Assembly (NCBI GenBank): GCA_023313575.1
Contig: JAJTTP010000001.1
Location: 5,208,001 to 5,272,000, forward strand
Origin: Eutypella sp. D-1
Taxonomy: Eukaryota > Ascomycota > Sordariomycetes > Xylariales > Diatrypaceae
DNA: 64,000 nt
Direction: 5' to 3'
In this document: positions 54,599 through 64,000 of the stretch, piece after piece
How the letters are laid out: each line of letters begins with the position of its first letter
How positions within the stretch are numbered: the first letter of the stretch is position 1
The notes under the pieces: generated by a model
The model's database searches: none
Seen by the model: only the letters and a program-made list of their open reading frames with translations
Told to the model about the DNA's origin: nothing
Program-made: the position numbers and the translations under genes

Positions 54599-57500
54599 AA
54601 TGGCGACACGAAACAATTTCGCTGCTGGTGGGAGTGACCGAGACGTTCAGTGATTATCCTAGAGCCAGAGATATGGCCTTATGACTAATTTATCCTTAAC
54701 ACTGTAATAAGTAACTCAATGTTAGAATAGTTAAATTTGTATGAATAGTTCGGATAGAAGTTCAATATTGTCACGGAAGAACAGCTTGTCACGAAGGAAA
54801 GTTTTTGTTTGCAAGAAGGAATGGATACATAATGTATGTCTATGCGGGGCAGCAGGGCTACGCGCGCCGGGGATGAGATAAGGAACGCGATGGGATGAAT
54901 GTTATACGGATGCACTGATATTAGCTTGCTGGAAACTCACCTGTACGTATGTCTGTCTCGTCTATTACTTGAAATTCTGAAGATCGAGGAAGATTTGGAA
55001 GAGGGATGAAGGAGCAATATGGACGGACTTCTTGACCTGAAGAGAAAAGAAAAAAAAAGTTGTAAGTAGAGAAAGGTAAGAGGGAAAGCTTGACAAGGCC
55101 AAAAAAAAAAGAAACAGAACCCTGGATGTTACTAAGTGTCTACTTTAGGTAGGTACCGTTAGCTGAGTGCAGACCTAACCTAGGTACCTAGACCTAACTG
55201 GACAATAGGTAACTATAGGCCAGTTAGTAGTGCTTAGATAGAGTACTTAGGCAGGTAGTAGTTGCCTGTCAAGCTTTACAACGAGCAGTTCAGGGCCCCA
55301 CATCCTGAGTTTGCGCTCCAATCGAGGCAAAAATTTTGTCTGTTGGTGGGTCCAACCTTGTGTACCCGATAAGATAAGACAGCGGTACCCGCGTTATGGT
55401 GGTACCCACGTATAGTACGTATCGACGTTAGAAAGTCCCGAGGCAACTCAGGTGGGGCCTTACCCGGAGGACATAAGCTGCGGCACCCCCGGGGCCCGAC
55501 TGGAGCTGAAGCTGTCCGGCTAAATCCGAGCGGCGGTGGACGGCGGATATCGGAGTAAACCCCTGTCTTGCCTCTATCCCGTCTGAAAGAGCTGGTGTAG
55601 TTTGAGGATTAGTTCACGGAGGTATATCTTACCTGTGGACCTTGAGGAGGACCACTTATCGTCTGGAGGCTGTTGAGGCATCTATCTACCTGTCTTGTTT
55701 TATGTCTAGCATGTTGCCCAGGCGTTGTTGACTATGGCTGTACGAGATTCGTCGTTACCCTCGCGGCTCTACAGACCATTCTACAGTATTTGATATGTAG
55801 TAGTTACTAGAGTCTTCGCGACTACTAGATAGATATGCTTGCACAGTATTCTGCTGGGCCACTATCCAACTCCGGAGAGATGCTCAAGCAACGCAGGCAG
55901 TAGAAGCAGGCAGTGGAAGTGAGACACAATCTAGCTATTCACTTAGACCGCTCATTGAAGAGGTTGTCCTGATGGCGGTTCACTAACAGTTCGGGTCCAT
56001 TTCGCGGGTTGGTCCGCTACACTCAAACCCGGAAGCTATCTACAAACGTTGGAACCTGAACATTGTAAGCCGGCATATGAGCGTCCAGGGAATGCAGAGA
56101 CATGAAGAACAATTCGTAACTAAAGCCGAGAACTGCCTACCTCGGTTTGCAGACAAAATACCTGTCGTCTTTTTTTTGTTTACGTCTTCATACGTCGTCG
56201 TCGTCTCATCTGACGAGAGAATTTTTCTTCAACCTCATATATAAATCTCACTGGCTGCAGCTGATTGCATACCTTAGTACACATATTTTCCTGCACGGTA
56301 TGTAATAAGCTACGTAACAGCACGTCGAAGATCCTGCGATGATACTCTTAGATAGCTGTTGGACAACTCTTGGCCTCCACGCCAGACTCCCAGACTCGGA
56401 ACCGGGAAAACGTGCCAAGACTGCCCTATGTATGTGTGTGTAGGCGCCCGTTATGCACTTACATACTGGCCCGATACTGCACATATGCCGGTGGATGGAG
56501 TGGGGGGGGGGGATAGTTAGGGGATCTATCCGACCTGCGGGCTTACGGTTTACCCCCTCCAGCACCCGGGCCTACTTGCCTATATACTGCAGGGCTTACT
56601 GGACAATTAAGAGATATCTATTCACCGATGGCGGTACTATGTAGCCTTAGAGGCGGTGGGGGTAATGGGGATGGGCTATGGCTGGCTGTTGATAAGTGTG
56701 GGAAACCGTGATGGCGGGGTAGTCAGATCTATCCATACCCGTACCCGCACAAGACATCCATACATGGCAAGCATGGGTTAAGAGATTAAAGCGCAGACTT
56801 ATCTTTCATTGACATGATTGGTCGATCGCGAGCCTATGCAACTGCAAAAAAACCTCGGGATGTTAACCTTGCAACAGTCCTTTGGTACCTACATACATAC
56901 CCTAGAGCTAACACCCCGACCTTGCTGCTCTATCCAAATGCCATGCCCTTGCTTTGCTTACATTTCAGCCCTCCCCACCGAGGTTTGCTATTGGAAAAGA
57001 GTCGATGGTTTTGTGATGAAGGCTTGCCTTAATGCTTCTTCTTTTTTCTCCCACACCCCCACCCCATCCTGCAAGCCACTTTTCTCCCTACCACCCCAAC
57101 CCCCCCACTGAACGCATGTGCAACGCTTGGGCCGGATCGGTGGTTTTAACCTCATCTCGATTTGCCTGCGGAAAGTATAGGCATACCTAGCTAGGGAACC
57201 ATACCCAGTTCCTTCACCTCCTTTCTACTACTACCTACCTACCTGCCTTGAAGTAGGTACAGTATAGTATGTAAAGGTAAATTGTAGAATTGTGAACCCC
57301 CAGGGTTGTCTAGCGGTGACTCCGACCGCATTGCCGGCGTCTGCATATCGCTCGGAACAGACGTCTTGAAAGTTACAGCACATGACCGATCAACAACCAC
57401 CCTCGGGCCACCCTTGGACTATCAGCCCAATCAACCCAGTCGTGGGTGTGTCAGCCTGTTGTTTACTATAGAGCGGTCGAGCGGTATCTTCAACATGAGG

Positions 57501-58529
57501 AAAGAGATAGAGAGGGAGAAAGACAAGAAGACCACAGAAGAAAAGACGATGAAAATTTTCATCCATCGTGGCGAGAAGAGGTCGTCCATGCGAGTCGGCG
57601 AGCCCGGCATGCTCAGCCAAAATAATATATCATATCTACTTAACCTAGGCAATTGCTTTCAGCCACTAAGAAGTTTCCAGAGTATCGGTGAGAAGGCGTC
57701 GGCAAGTCAACCAGAGTCTTCATTTATATCTATAAAGGACTCTCAAGACTCAAGGAGGGGTTGTCCCTGAATAGACACAACTATCCACAGACAGCTATAG
57801 CTATAGACGAAGCTCTATAACAATCTCTATACAACCTCACAACTTACGACCAACTTCGAACTAACTAATAGACCCTTGATCCATTTATTGTTAGTGCAGG
57901 TGCTATTAGACCAGTTACCGCGCTAGCTTTAGGGTCTTTTAGGATCTACCCAGACCTAATTGCTAATCCATAGTTGATGGGATACATCCATGGATGGAGC
58001 TTTAAGTGGTGATGGTCCTGTCCAATAACGAGTTACATGATTAACAGCCGTTGTCGGATAATACGAAGTACGTACCTACCTCTAAAGAACATCCCATCAT
58101 CCCATTACATATCATCTGCAACCTTTCCCCAGACCCGTGAACTTATAGAGGCTACTTTACTACCTACAGTACTACCTACTACCTACGTCTTAGTACCTAC
58201 TTAGATGTAGGTAGTTATTCATCCATGGATGTCATAAACTAACTAACCACACTTGCTTCTATTAGATACAATCTCTCCCGGTTCCAATACAACACATTAA
58301 TGATATTTATTTGTATACTAAGTATTGAGACACACACATATACACACACACGTATATAAAGCAAAGCAGCTATATATATATGTCTTGGCCAGATCTCATT
58401 TGGTATCGGCCCCTCCTCCTCTTGGCGATCTAAGTTCCCATCCCATCCATCCATATCCATATGTACTTTTAGGTATCGTGGTTGGTGGTCCATGCCGGAA
58501 TCTCATCTCCATCCTCATCCCCATCCATC
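54599..58529. other. large gene-free region (3.9 kb) between divergent La and Zn2Cys6 genes
   Basis: No supported coding region. It shows TACCTAGGTACCTA-type palindromic words near 55,178-55,192, a G11 run (56502-56512) and a (CTAC)n patch near 57,227-57,245. A 154-codon ORF at 57306-57770 lacks motifs and has no matching family signal, so I left it out. The size suits a regulated promoter for the downstream transcription factor. Confidence 0.5.
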
Positions 58530-61129
58530 ATGGAAGCGCCAGATCTGAGGGTTCCCCGGTCGCAAACCCGAAATACCATGCCAACTGCGGATTCCACCGG
58601 AGTTTTAACTGCTCCTCATGTTCCTCCCGTCCCGCCGCCGACGTCATCCGCATCCGGTGGTACGAAGAAGAAATCGAGGAGAGGCGGAGATCCCGCAATG
58701 CAGAAGCGAAGATGCGTTAGCACGTGAGTGTGGTCTGATATCTGATAGTTAATCTTCTGTTACCCCTTTTTGTTCTCTTCTAAACATATATCATCTATCT
58801 CTAATCGTATATATCTAATCATCCTCTTCATACAATAGAGCCTGCATCGCCTGTAGAAAAAGGAAAAGCAAGTGCAATGGCGCCCTCCCCAGTTGCGCGG
58901 CATGCACGAGCGTCTACGGAACCGAATGCGTCTACGATCCGAATTCAGATCACCGGCGAAAGGGTGTCTATAGAGAAAAGATCGATAGCATGAAAGCTCG
59001 AAATTCTACCCTCCAGATCTTAATTGAGGCTATCCTGAACGCCGCCGAAGATGAGGTGTCAGATATCGTCAAGAAAATCCGCACTTGCGACAGCCTCGAT
59101 AATGTGGCCGAATCAATACTCAAGCAGGGGTATGGGAACGACGTTACCGAAGACGATGCGCAAATGGACAACGACGACGAAGACTACACCACTGGCCTAC
59201 CCGTCGAGGGCGAGCGGGATCTTGCGCGCAAGATGGGGGAATTGCGACTGGAAAATGGCTCGGTGCGGTTTATCGGTGGAACATCCCACTTGATACACAT
59301 GGAGACCCCAGCCGTACAACTCGAAGAAGATGCCGAGGATTGGGCTGCAGCCGGTGTGGATCCTGTCACGACATGGTCCGACGTCACTAAGAATGCCGAG
59401 GATGTGATGCATCTCCTTAACATGTACTGGAACTGGCATTATCCTTACTTTACGGCCTTATCCCGCCCCCTATTCTGGCGCGACTTCCTCAAAGGAAAAC
59501 CAAGGGGTCACGTACACAAGACGGCCTACTGCTCTTCGCTGCTAGTAAATGCTATGCTAGCTCTCGGCTGCCATTTTACGGACGTCGACTCTGCCTATGC
59601 TACGCCGGGCGACAGCTGGACCAAGGGTGACCACTTCTTTGCCGAAGCTAAGCGGTTGATTGTCGAAAATGATGAGTATGAGAAACCTCGCCTGACGACA
59701 GTCCAAGCGTTCGCCTTGATGTCCGTGCGAGAAGCCGGTTGTGGCCGAGAAGCGAAGGGCTGGGTGTACAGCGGTATGAGCTTTCGGATGGCACAGGACC
59801 TCGGACTGAATCTGGACCTTGGCGGCATAAATACAGACAACGAGCACATGGACGAGCAGGAGGTGGATGCGCGGAGAGTGACTTTCTGGGGCTGTTTCCT
59901 GTTCGACAAGTGCTGGTCAAATTATCTCGGCCGACTCCCCCAGCTTCCAAAGAACTCCTACAGCGTGCCCCATTACGACGCCTTTCCTACCGAAGAAGCC
60001 GAGGAATGGTGTCCATATACGGATTCTGGGTTCGACCAAACCCTCAAGCAACCATCGCGCACCCGTACCGTCGGCCTTCAGCTCTCAAAACTGTGCGAGA
60101 TTAGTAGCGATCTGCTCCTCTTTTTCTACCACCCGAATCACATCGGGAGGTCAAATGGGAAGTCGGTGGAGCTGAAGAAGCTAAGTGAATTACATCGACG
60201 TCTGGAGCAGTGGCGCAAAGATTTGCCCAAAGAACTTGAACCTAAGGAGGGCCAATTACCCCCTGTCATCCTTATGCAGTAAGAGAACACCTTTTCCATA
60301 CCCCCCTTGATGTATATGACCTAACCTTCCATAGCATGTTTTTCCATTTACAGTATATTCATCTCTTCCGACCATTCCTGAAGTATTCGCCCAATTCATC
60401 GCCCCTGCCGCCTCACGTGTCGCCGCGACGCATATGCACGGCAAATGCAGGCGCCATATCAAAGCTGATGCGGTTGTATAAGAAGCTGTACAACTTACGT
60501 CAGATCTGCAACATTGCCGTGTACATGTTACATTCCGCCTGCACGATTCATCTGCTGAATCTGCCAGAGAAGACGGCGAGGCGGGATATTATACACGGCG
60601 TCAAGCACCTCGAGGAAATCGCCGAGGATTGGCTCTGCGGACGGCGGACCCTCAGCATCATCAGCGTCCTCGTCCGCAAATGGAACGTCGAGCTTCCCGA
60701 AGAGGCCGCGCATGTACTCAGACGGACCGATGAGAAGTGGGGCGGATTCAGCACCTCGGATGTGCCCTCGCCGAAATCACATACCACCGTATCTCCTACG
60801 CCAACTCACGGGGCACCCTCGCCACGGACGAAACAGGAATCATACAGCCCTACAAGTGGCCACCCGAACTTTCTCGCCAACTCCACCTCATCGATGCAGG
60901 CGCTCTCGGGAAGCAACACCCCCTCCGATATCATGAACAGCATGGCTTCCTCGCCGACGGGATTCCCGCCCCCCGTGCAAGGCCAGAGACCAATCGTGAA
61001 CAGCGCCACCGTCATGGGCAACTCGATCCCGATGAATATTGACGGCGTGTCCAGCAGCACGGACTGGAGGCAGATTCCCGCCATGCACCCCGTGCCGGCC
61101 TATAACCAATCCTACATGCCGCGGATGCC

Positions 61130-61162
<33 letters not shown>

Positions 61163-61550
61163 GCAACAACAACAGAGCGCGATACCGCGGCAGCCGGGCC
61201 GCGGCGGCGGGGGCGGCCACGCGCGCAGCGCGTCCGCGCAGAACCCCCCGAACTCCGTCTACGCCGTCGATGGCCAGGACTGGTACCTGAAGGACAGCGT
61301 GAACTGGCAGTCCGGGTTCCAGGGCTGGAACCTGGGGAACCCACCGACGTCGGCGGCAGGTGGTGGTGGTGTTGATGGTGGCGGCGGCATGTCGGACCCG
61401 TCCGTGTTCATGTTCACGTCGAACGCGAACAGCAACGACAACGGCCAGTCGCCGCCGCAGACAGCGGCGGTCTTCGAGAACTTCAACTTCGACTCCGTCG
61501 GCGACTTCCCTGTTGACCTCGGGGACTTCGACCTCACTGGTCTGGACTGA
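58530..61550 (+). CDS. Zn2Cys6 transcription factor, NirA/NIT4-like
   Basis: Three exons: 58530-58723, 58839-60278, 60335-61550 (2850 nt, 949 residues). The binuclear cluster has Cys67, 70, 77, 84, 87 and 95 (CIACRKRKSKC, then CAAC and TECVYDPNSDHRRKGVY); intron 1 splits the Thr just before it. It is preceded by a basic KKKSRRGG patch. The fungal-specific middle homology region runs from about 200 to 560 (NMYWNWHYPYFTALSRPLFW; GWVYSGMSFRMAQDLGLNLD; VTFWGCFLFDKCWSNYLGR; HLQYIHLFRPF after intron 2). The C-terminus is Ser/Pro/Gln-rich with about fifteen consecutive Gln, a Gly-rich part and an acidic, Phe-containing end (NFNFDSVGDFPVDLGDFDL) that resembles an activation domain. The DNA-binding region most resembles the NirA/NIT4 group. 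This name is widely applied to paralogues, so regulation of nitrate genes should not be assumed. Confidence 0.88.
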
Positions 61551-63450
61551 GGATGAGGACAAGAAAGAATGAGAGAGAGAGAGAAACTTCCGTTCCGTGC
61601 TAGAACGGGAAAACTGGACTTTCTACCCTACCTATCTATCCATCTAGACCACTTCCCCCCCTCCCCCCTTATCCCCTTATATCTCTTTGATCTTTTATTC
61701 TTTTTTTTTTTGTTTCGGCGTTATTATATACTATACGTACGCGTACGCGCGAAGGACTACGGTTTTGCATGGGATCCCAGCTTCTATCAGCATCTCGAGG
61801 AATTTTTGACTTTGACTTTGATTTGGGACCAGGACGGGCAGGCAGGCAGGCAGGCAGTAAGTAAACTGGGAGTTTTTATTCACATGACTAAAGCTGGTTG
61901 GTTAGGGGGGGCCGGCGGGTGAGCTTGGCACAGCTCTTGTTTCCATCTTCTCTCTTCCGCTTCTTCTTGTCTTCTTGCAAGTATATATGGGTTATGGACA
62001 TATGCTCGATGCGTTTTACGCAAAGGCTATGAGGGGAGGGACTGAGCTGACTGACTAGATGACTATATATACACACACATACATACATACATTTACGTCC
62101 ATACATATCTATCTGTATGACCTAAATATCGAAGGAAATCTCTTGGATGTAGGAAATGTATCATAGATACCCGCATAAGGGGAACTCCAAAGAAGAACAC
62201 TTGTGACATGAAGGTTCGTCCGTGTAAATCTTTTTCCTAGTGAACTGAGTGTTGAACGTGAATAGAGAGAGAGAGAGAGGTGAAATAGAGAGACCTCTTA
62301 ACATGCACTGGATGTGACGTCTCCCTCCCCGGTCCTATATATGAACCCGGCGCCTGTCGGATCGCATATTGATTAGTATGCAATGACCTAGGCCTTCTAA
62401 TAGGCTGGTAAGCTGGTGGCCTCTGGATTCCCGAGGTGTCAAATCATCGAAGAAGGGGGGGGGGGGTCGGAGGGGCTTGCGTAGCTTATGGCTTATATCT
62501 TTATCGTCGGAAACCCACCACTGTCTGCACGTCTGCTCGTGGCGGCTATGGAATCTTCACTTGCTCGACGCTGGGGAGGGTCTATTTGCCTTCCCTGCAT
62601 ACTCAAGGTAGTACACAGAAGTAGAGCTGTATTATGTCCGGTGACGGGAAAGAGCACCTGGGTTGAGACTAAGCGTTGACGACGCTGTCCATCTGTGCCA
62701 GCTAGCCCTCGATCAGGCGGGTACGCGTGGAGGGGAGGAGCGACGGTAATAGTGACGGGCGACCTATTGTTGTCTCTATCGCGGGCTTCGCAGTGGACGA
62801 CTGTCGATGAGATCATTGGAATAATCGGGTTCACTACTGATGAGTACGTACATACGTGGACGGAATTCGCCATAGAACTTCGGACTTCGGGTGGTGCGCG
62901 GCGAAAGTACCTTATGCCCCCCCCCTCCCCACCCGGCTTTTCCATTTCTTTTCTTCCCTTTGATAATCGTGGGCGTTTGGTGGGTTAGATTATAGCGGGC
63001 TTTGCTTCCCATTGTTGTTGCCAAATATCATGATGTTTTTCCGTGTACTAAGCGATGTGCTCGGGGAGTGGGATAACTGCCTTTTCTAATTTATGTGGAA
63101 GAGTGTGGACGCAGGGTTTAGTTACTGTGCGCAGGCAAACGAGGAAATATTCTCTTGTTGTGACTGTGATTGACTTCTACGTTACGACGACGCAAATATT
63201 TGGACGACAATCAGCCCACAGGTGACACTTCCATACACACATTTCGCACGCTTCCCTGTTTCTACAAACATACTGACCCTTTTGGAGTCATCTCGGTAGC
63301 TCTTCAAGAGAGGAGGTATAAATGGGAAGCAGGAGCAGGCCGCTGTATACAATCGTCGCCATTCGCAGTACGTTACGAGAATTTTCTTAGGCTCTGCACG
63401 TCAGTTGATCACTTGTGAAATCTTCTTCAAGAAGCACCACCGTAGCCATA
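61551..63450. other. intergenic, 1.9 kb
   Basis: No supported gene. It contains GAGA repeats just after the transcription-factor stop, a GCAG run (about 61,838-61,857), (CATA)n near 62,078-62,090, a GAGA run near 62,265-62,279 and a G12 run (62455-62466). A 150-codon minus-strand ORF (62493-62945) has no motif. Confidence 0.55.
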
Positions 63451-64000
63451 ATGGCATCAAGTAGTCAGACTCAGGCCCCGTTAGGAGCTACCGCCGAAGA
63501 AGAGCGTCGGATCACTTTTGAATTCGCAGGACCCAACGATCTTACGGATCTGGTCAGAATCAGCATGGAATCCATCGAAGCCACGGACGTGGACCGCGTG
63601 TGGTTTTGGGACACCAACAAGAGTGAAGACGTCGACGTGCGCAGTCTCCGACGTGCCCGTTGCCACGCGGGTCTGCGAAAGGCGCTTCAGAATGCCGAGC
63701 CCGACTTCGTCGACTCGCGAGTCATCAAGGCAGTCCGGGGAAATAAGATCCTCGGTTTTGTCATGGCTAGCAGCTACAGCGACGTGGCGCTCCAGGCGCG
63801 TAGGGAACAGGTGCAACTGGAGCTGCCGAAGAGACCGGCCAAGAAACCGCCGGTGAAGCCCGTGTACGAACTGAAGTATCCTGGCGGGATGTGGACGGAC
63901 CTCGAAGCATGGGCGATGGACCTTACCGCCATGCAAGAATTCGCGAGAAAGAAGTATCGTGTCGTCGCCATGGTACTGGAGGAAGACCCTCATATTCTAC
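63451..64000 (+). CDS. GNAT-like acyl-CoA N-acyltransferase (partial, runs off window)
   Basis: ORF from ATG 63451, open to the window end (183 complete codons). It begins MASSSQTQAPLGATAEEERR. It shows the pattern of fungal GNAT-type proteins: an N-terminal strand and helix reading ITFEFAGPNDLTDLVRISMES, then 'KAVRGNKILGFVMAS' (the strand that carries substrate contacts). A long linker follows, and the last visible residues, YRVVAMVLEEDPHIL, lead into where the acetyl-CoA loop would start. The acetyl-CoA binding R/Q-x-x-G-x-G/A loop is not inside the window, so the family call is tentative. GNAT copies in fungi acetylate diverse small molecules or proteins; the substrate is unknown. Confidence 0.65.
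   Translation, partial: MASSSQTQAPLGATAEEERRITFEFAGPNDLTDLVRISMESIEATDVDRVWFWDTNKSEDVDVRSLRRARCHAGLRKALQNAEPDFVDSRVIKAVRGNKILGFVMASSYSDVALQARREQVQLELPKRPAKKPPVKPVYELKYPGGMWTDLEAWAMDLTAMQEFARKKYRVVAMVLEEDPHIL

Noticed and set aside
57306..57770. 154-codon plus-strand ORF upstream of the Zn2Cys6 gene.
   Set aside because: No domain, mixed composition, no recognisable start context and comparable short ORFs on the other strand; probably chance or leader sequence.
62493..62945. 150-codon minus-strand ORF.
   Set aside because: No motif, overlaps equally long plus-strand ORFs, no splice-linked neighbours.
1..64000. CRISPR array, bacterial operon or phage-like system.
   Set aside because: Spliced eukaryotic genes throughout; tandem repeats are microsatellites without spacer structure.

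Overview
The window is nuclear DNA of a filamentous ascomycete, most probably a Sordariomycete. Short spliceosomal introns (about 43-220 nt) have GT...AG ends and CTAAC/CTAAT-type branch points. Encoded proteins are typically fungal: a Cdc3 septin, a NirA/NIT4-like Zn2Cys6 regulator, a Kre9-like GPI wall protein, a Hpm1-type methyltransferase. Coding DNA is GC-rich at third positions, while intergenic DNA is long, AT-richer and full of TAGGTA/TACCTA words and simple repeats. I found no convincing tRNA, rRNA, CRISPR array or intact transposon. Eighteen protein genes are well supported (one runs off the right edge). One further multi-exon coding remnant of unknown family and one small putative gene are proposed. 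Most exon structures were rebuilt by hand, and summed exon lengths stay in frame.

Layout. 0.8-2.2 kb: HExxHxxGxxH metalloprotease (-). 4.7-7.2: nucleolar-type DEAH/RHA helicase, Dhr2-like (+). 8.0-10.2: FAD Baeyer-Villiger-type monooxygenase (-). 12.2-13.4: Hpm1-like histidine methyltransferase (+). 16.4-17.2: Ser/Thr-rich GPI protein (-). 21.1-22.2: Ptc7-like PP2C phosphatase ending in -SKL (-). 23.9-25.0: succinate dehydrogenase Fe-S subunit (+). 25.6-34.4: a run of four minus-strand genes (CCCH zinc-finger protein, tubulin cofactor E, peroxisomal hydratase ending in -SKL, type I membrane protein with a His8 tract). 35.5-36.2: LSM4 (+). 37.3-39.5: mitochondrial PPR protein (+). 43.6-45.8: septin Cdc3 (+), after a 4 kb gene-free region. 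48.4-50.1: mitoribosomal uS4m (-). About 50.7-51.7: degraded or unannotated multi-exon gene (-). 53.2-54.6: La protein (-). 58.5-61.6: NirA-like Zn2Cys6 factor (+). 63.5-end: GNAT-like N-acyltransferase, partial (+).

The genes do not form an operon or an obvious metabolic cluster. Most are housekeeping: RNA metabolism (Dhr2, LSM4, La), ribosome modification (Hpm1, uS4m), mitochondrial function (SdhB, PPR, Ptc7, uS4m), cytoskeleton (TBCE, Cdc3) and peroxisome (hydratase, possibly Ptc7). The points I find most worth following are the Ptc7-like phosphatase with both a mitochondrial presequence-like N-terminus and a peroxisomal -SKL C-terminus, the unrecognised coding remnant at about 51 kb, the uncharacterised LPPY/His8 membrane protein, the one-codon first exon of LSM4, and two in-frame introns whose retention would not break the protein.
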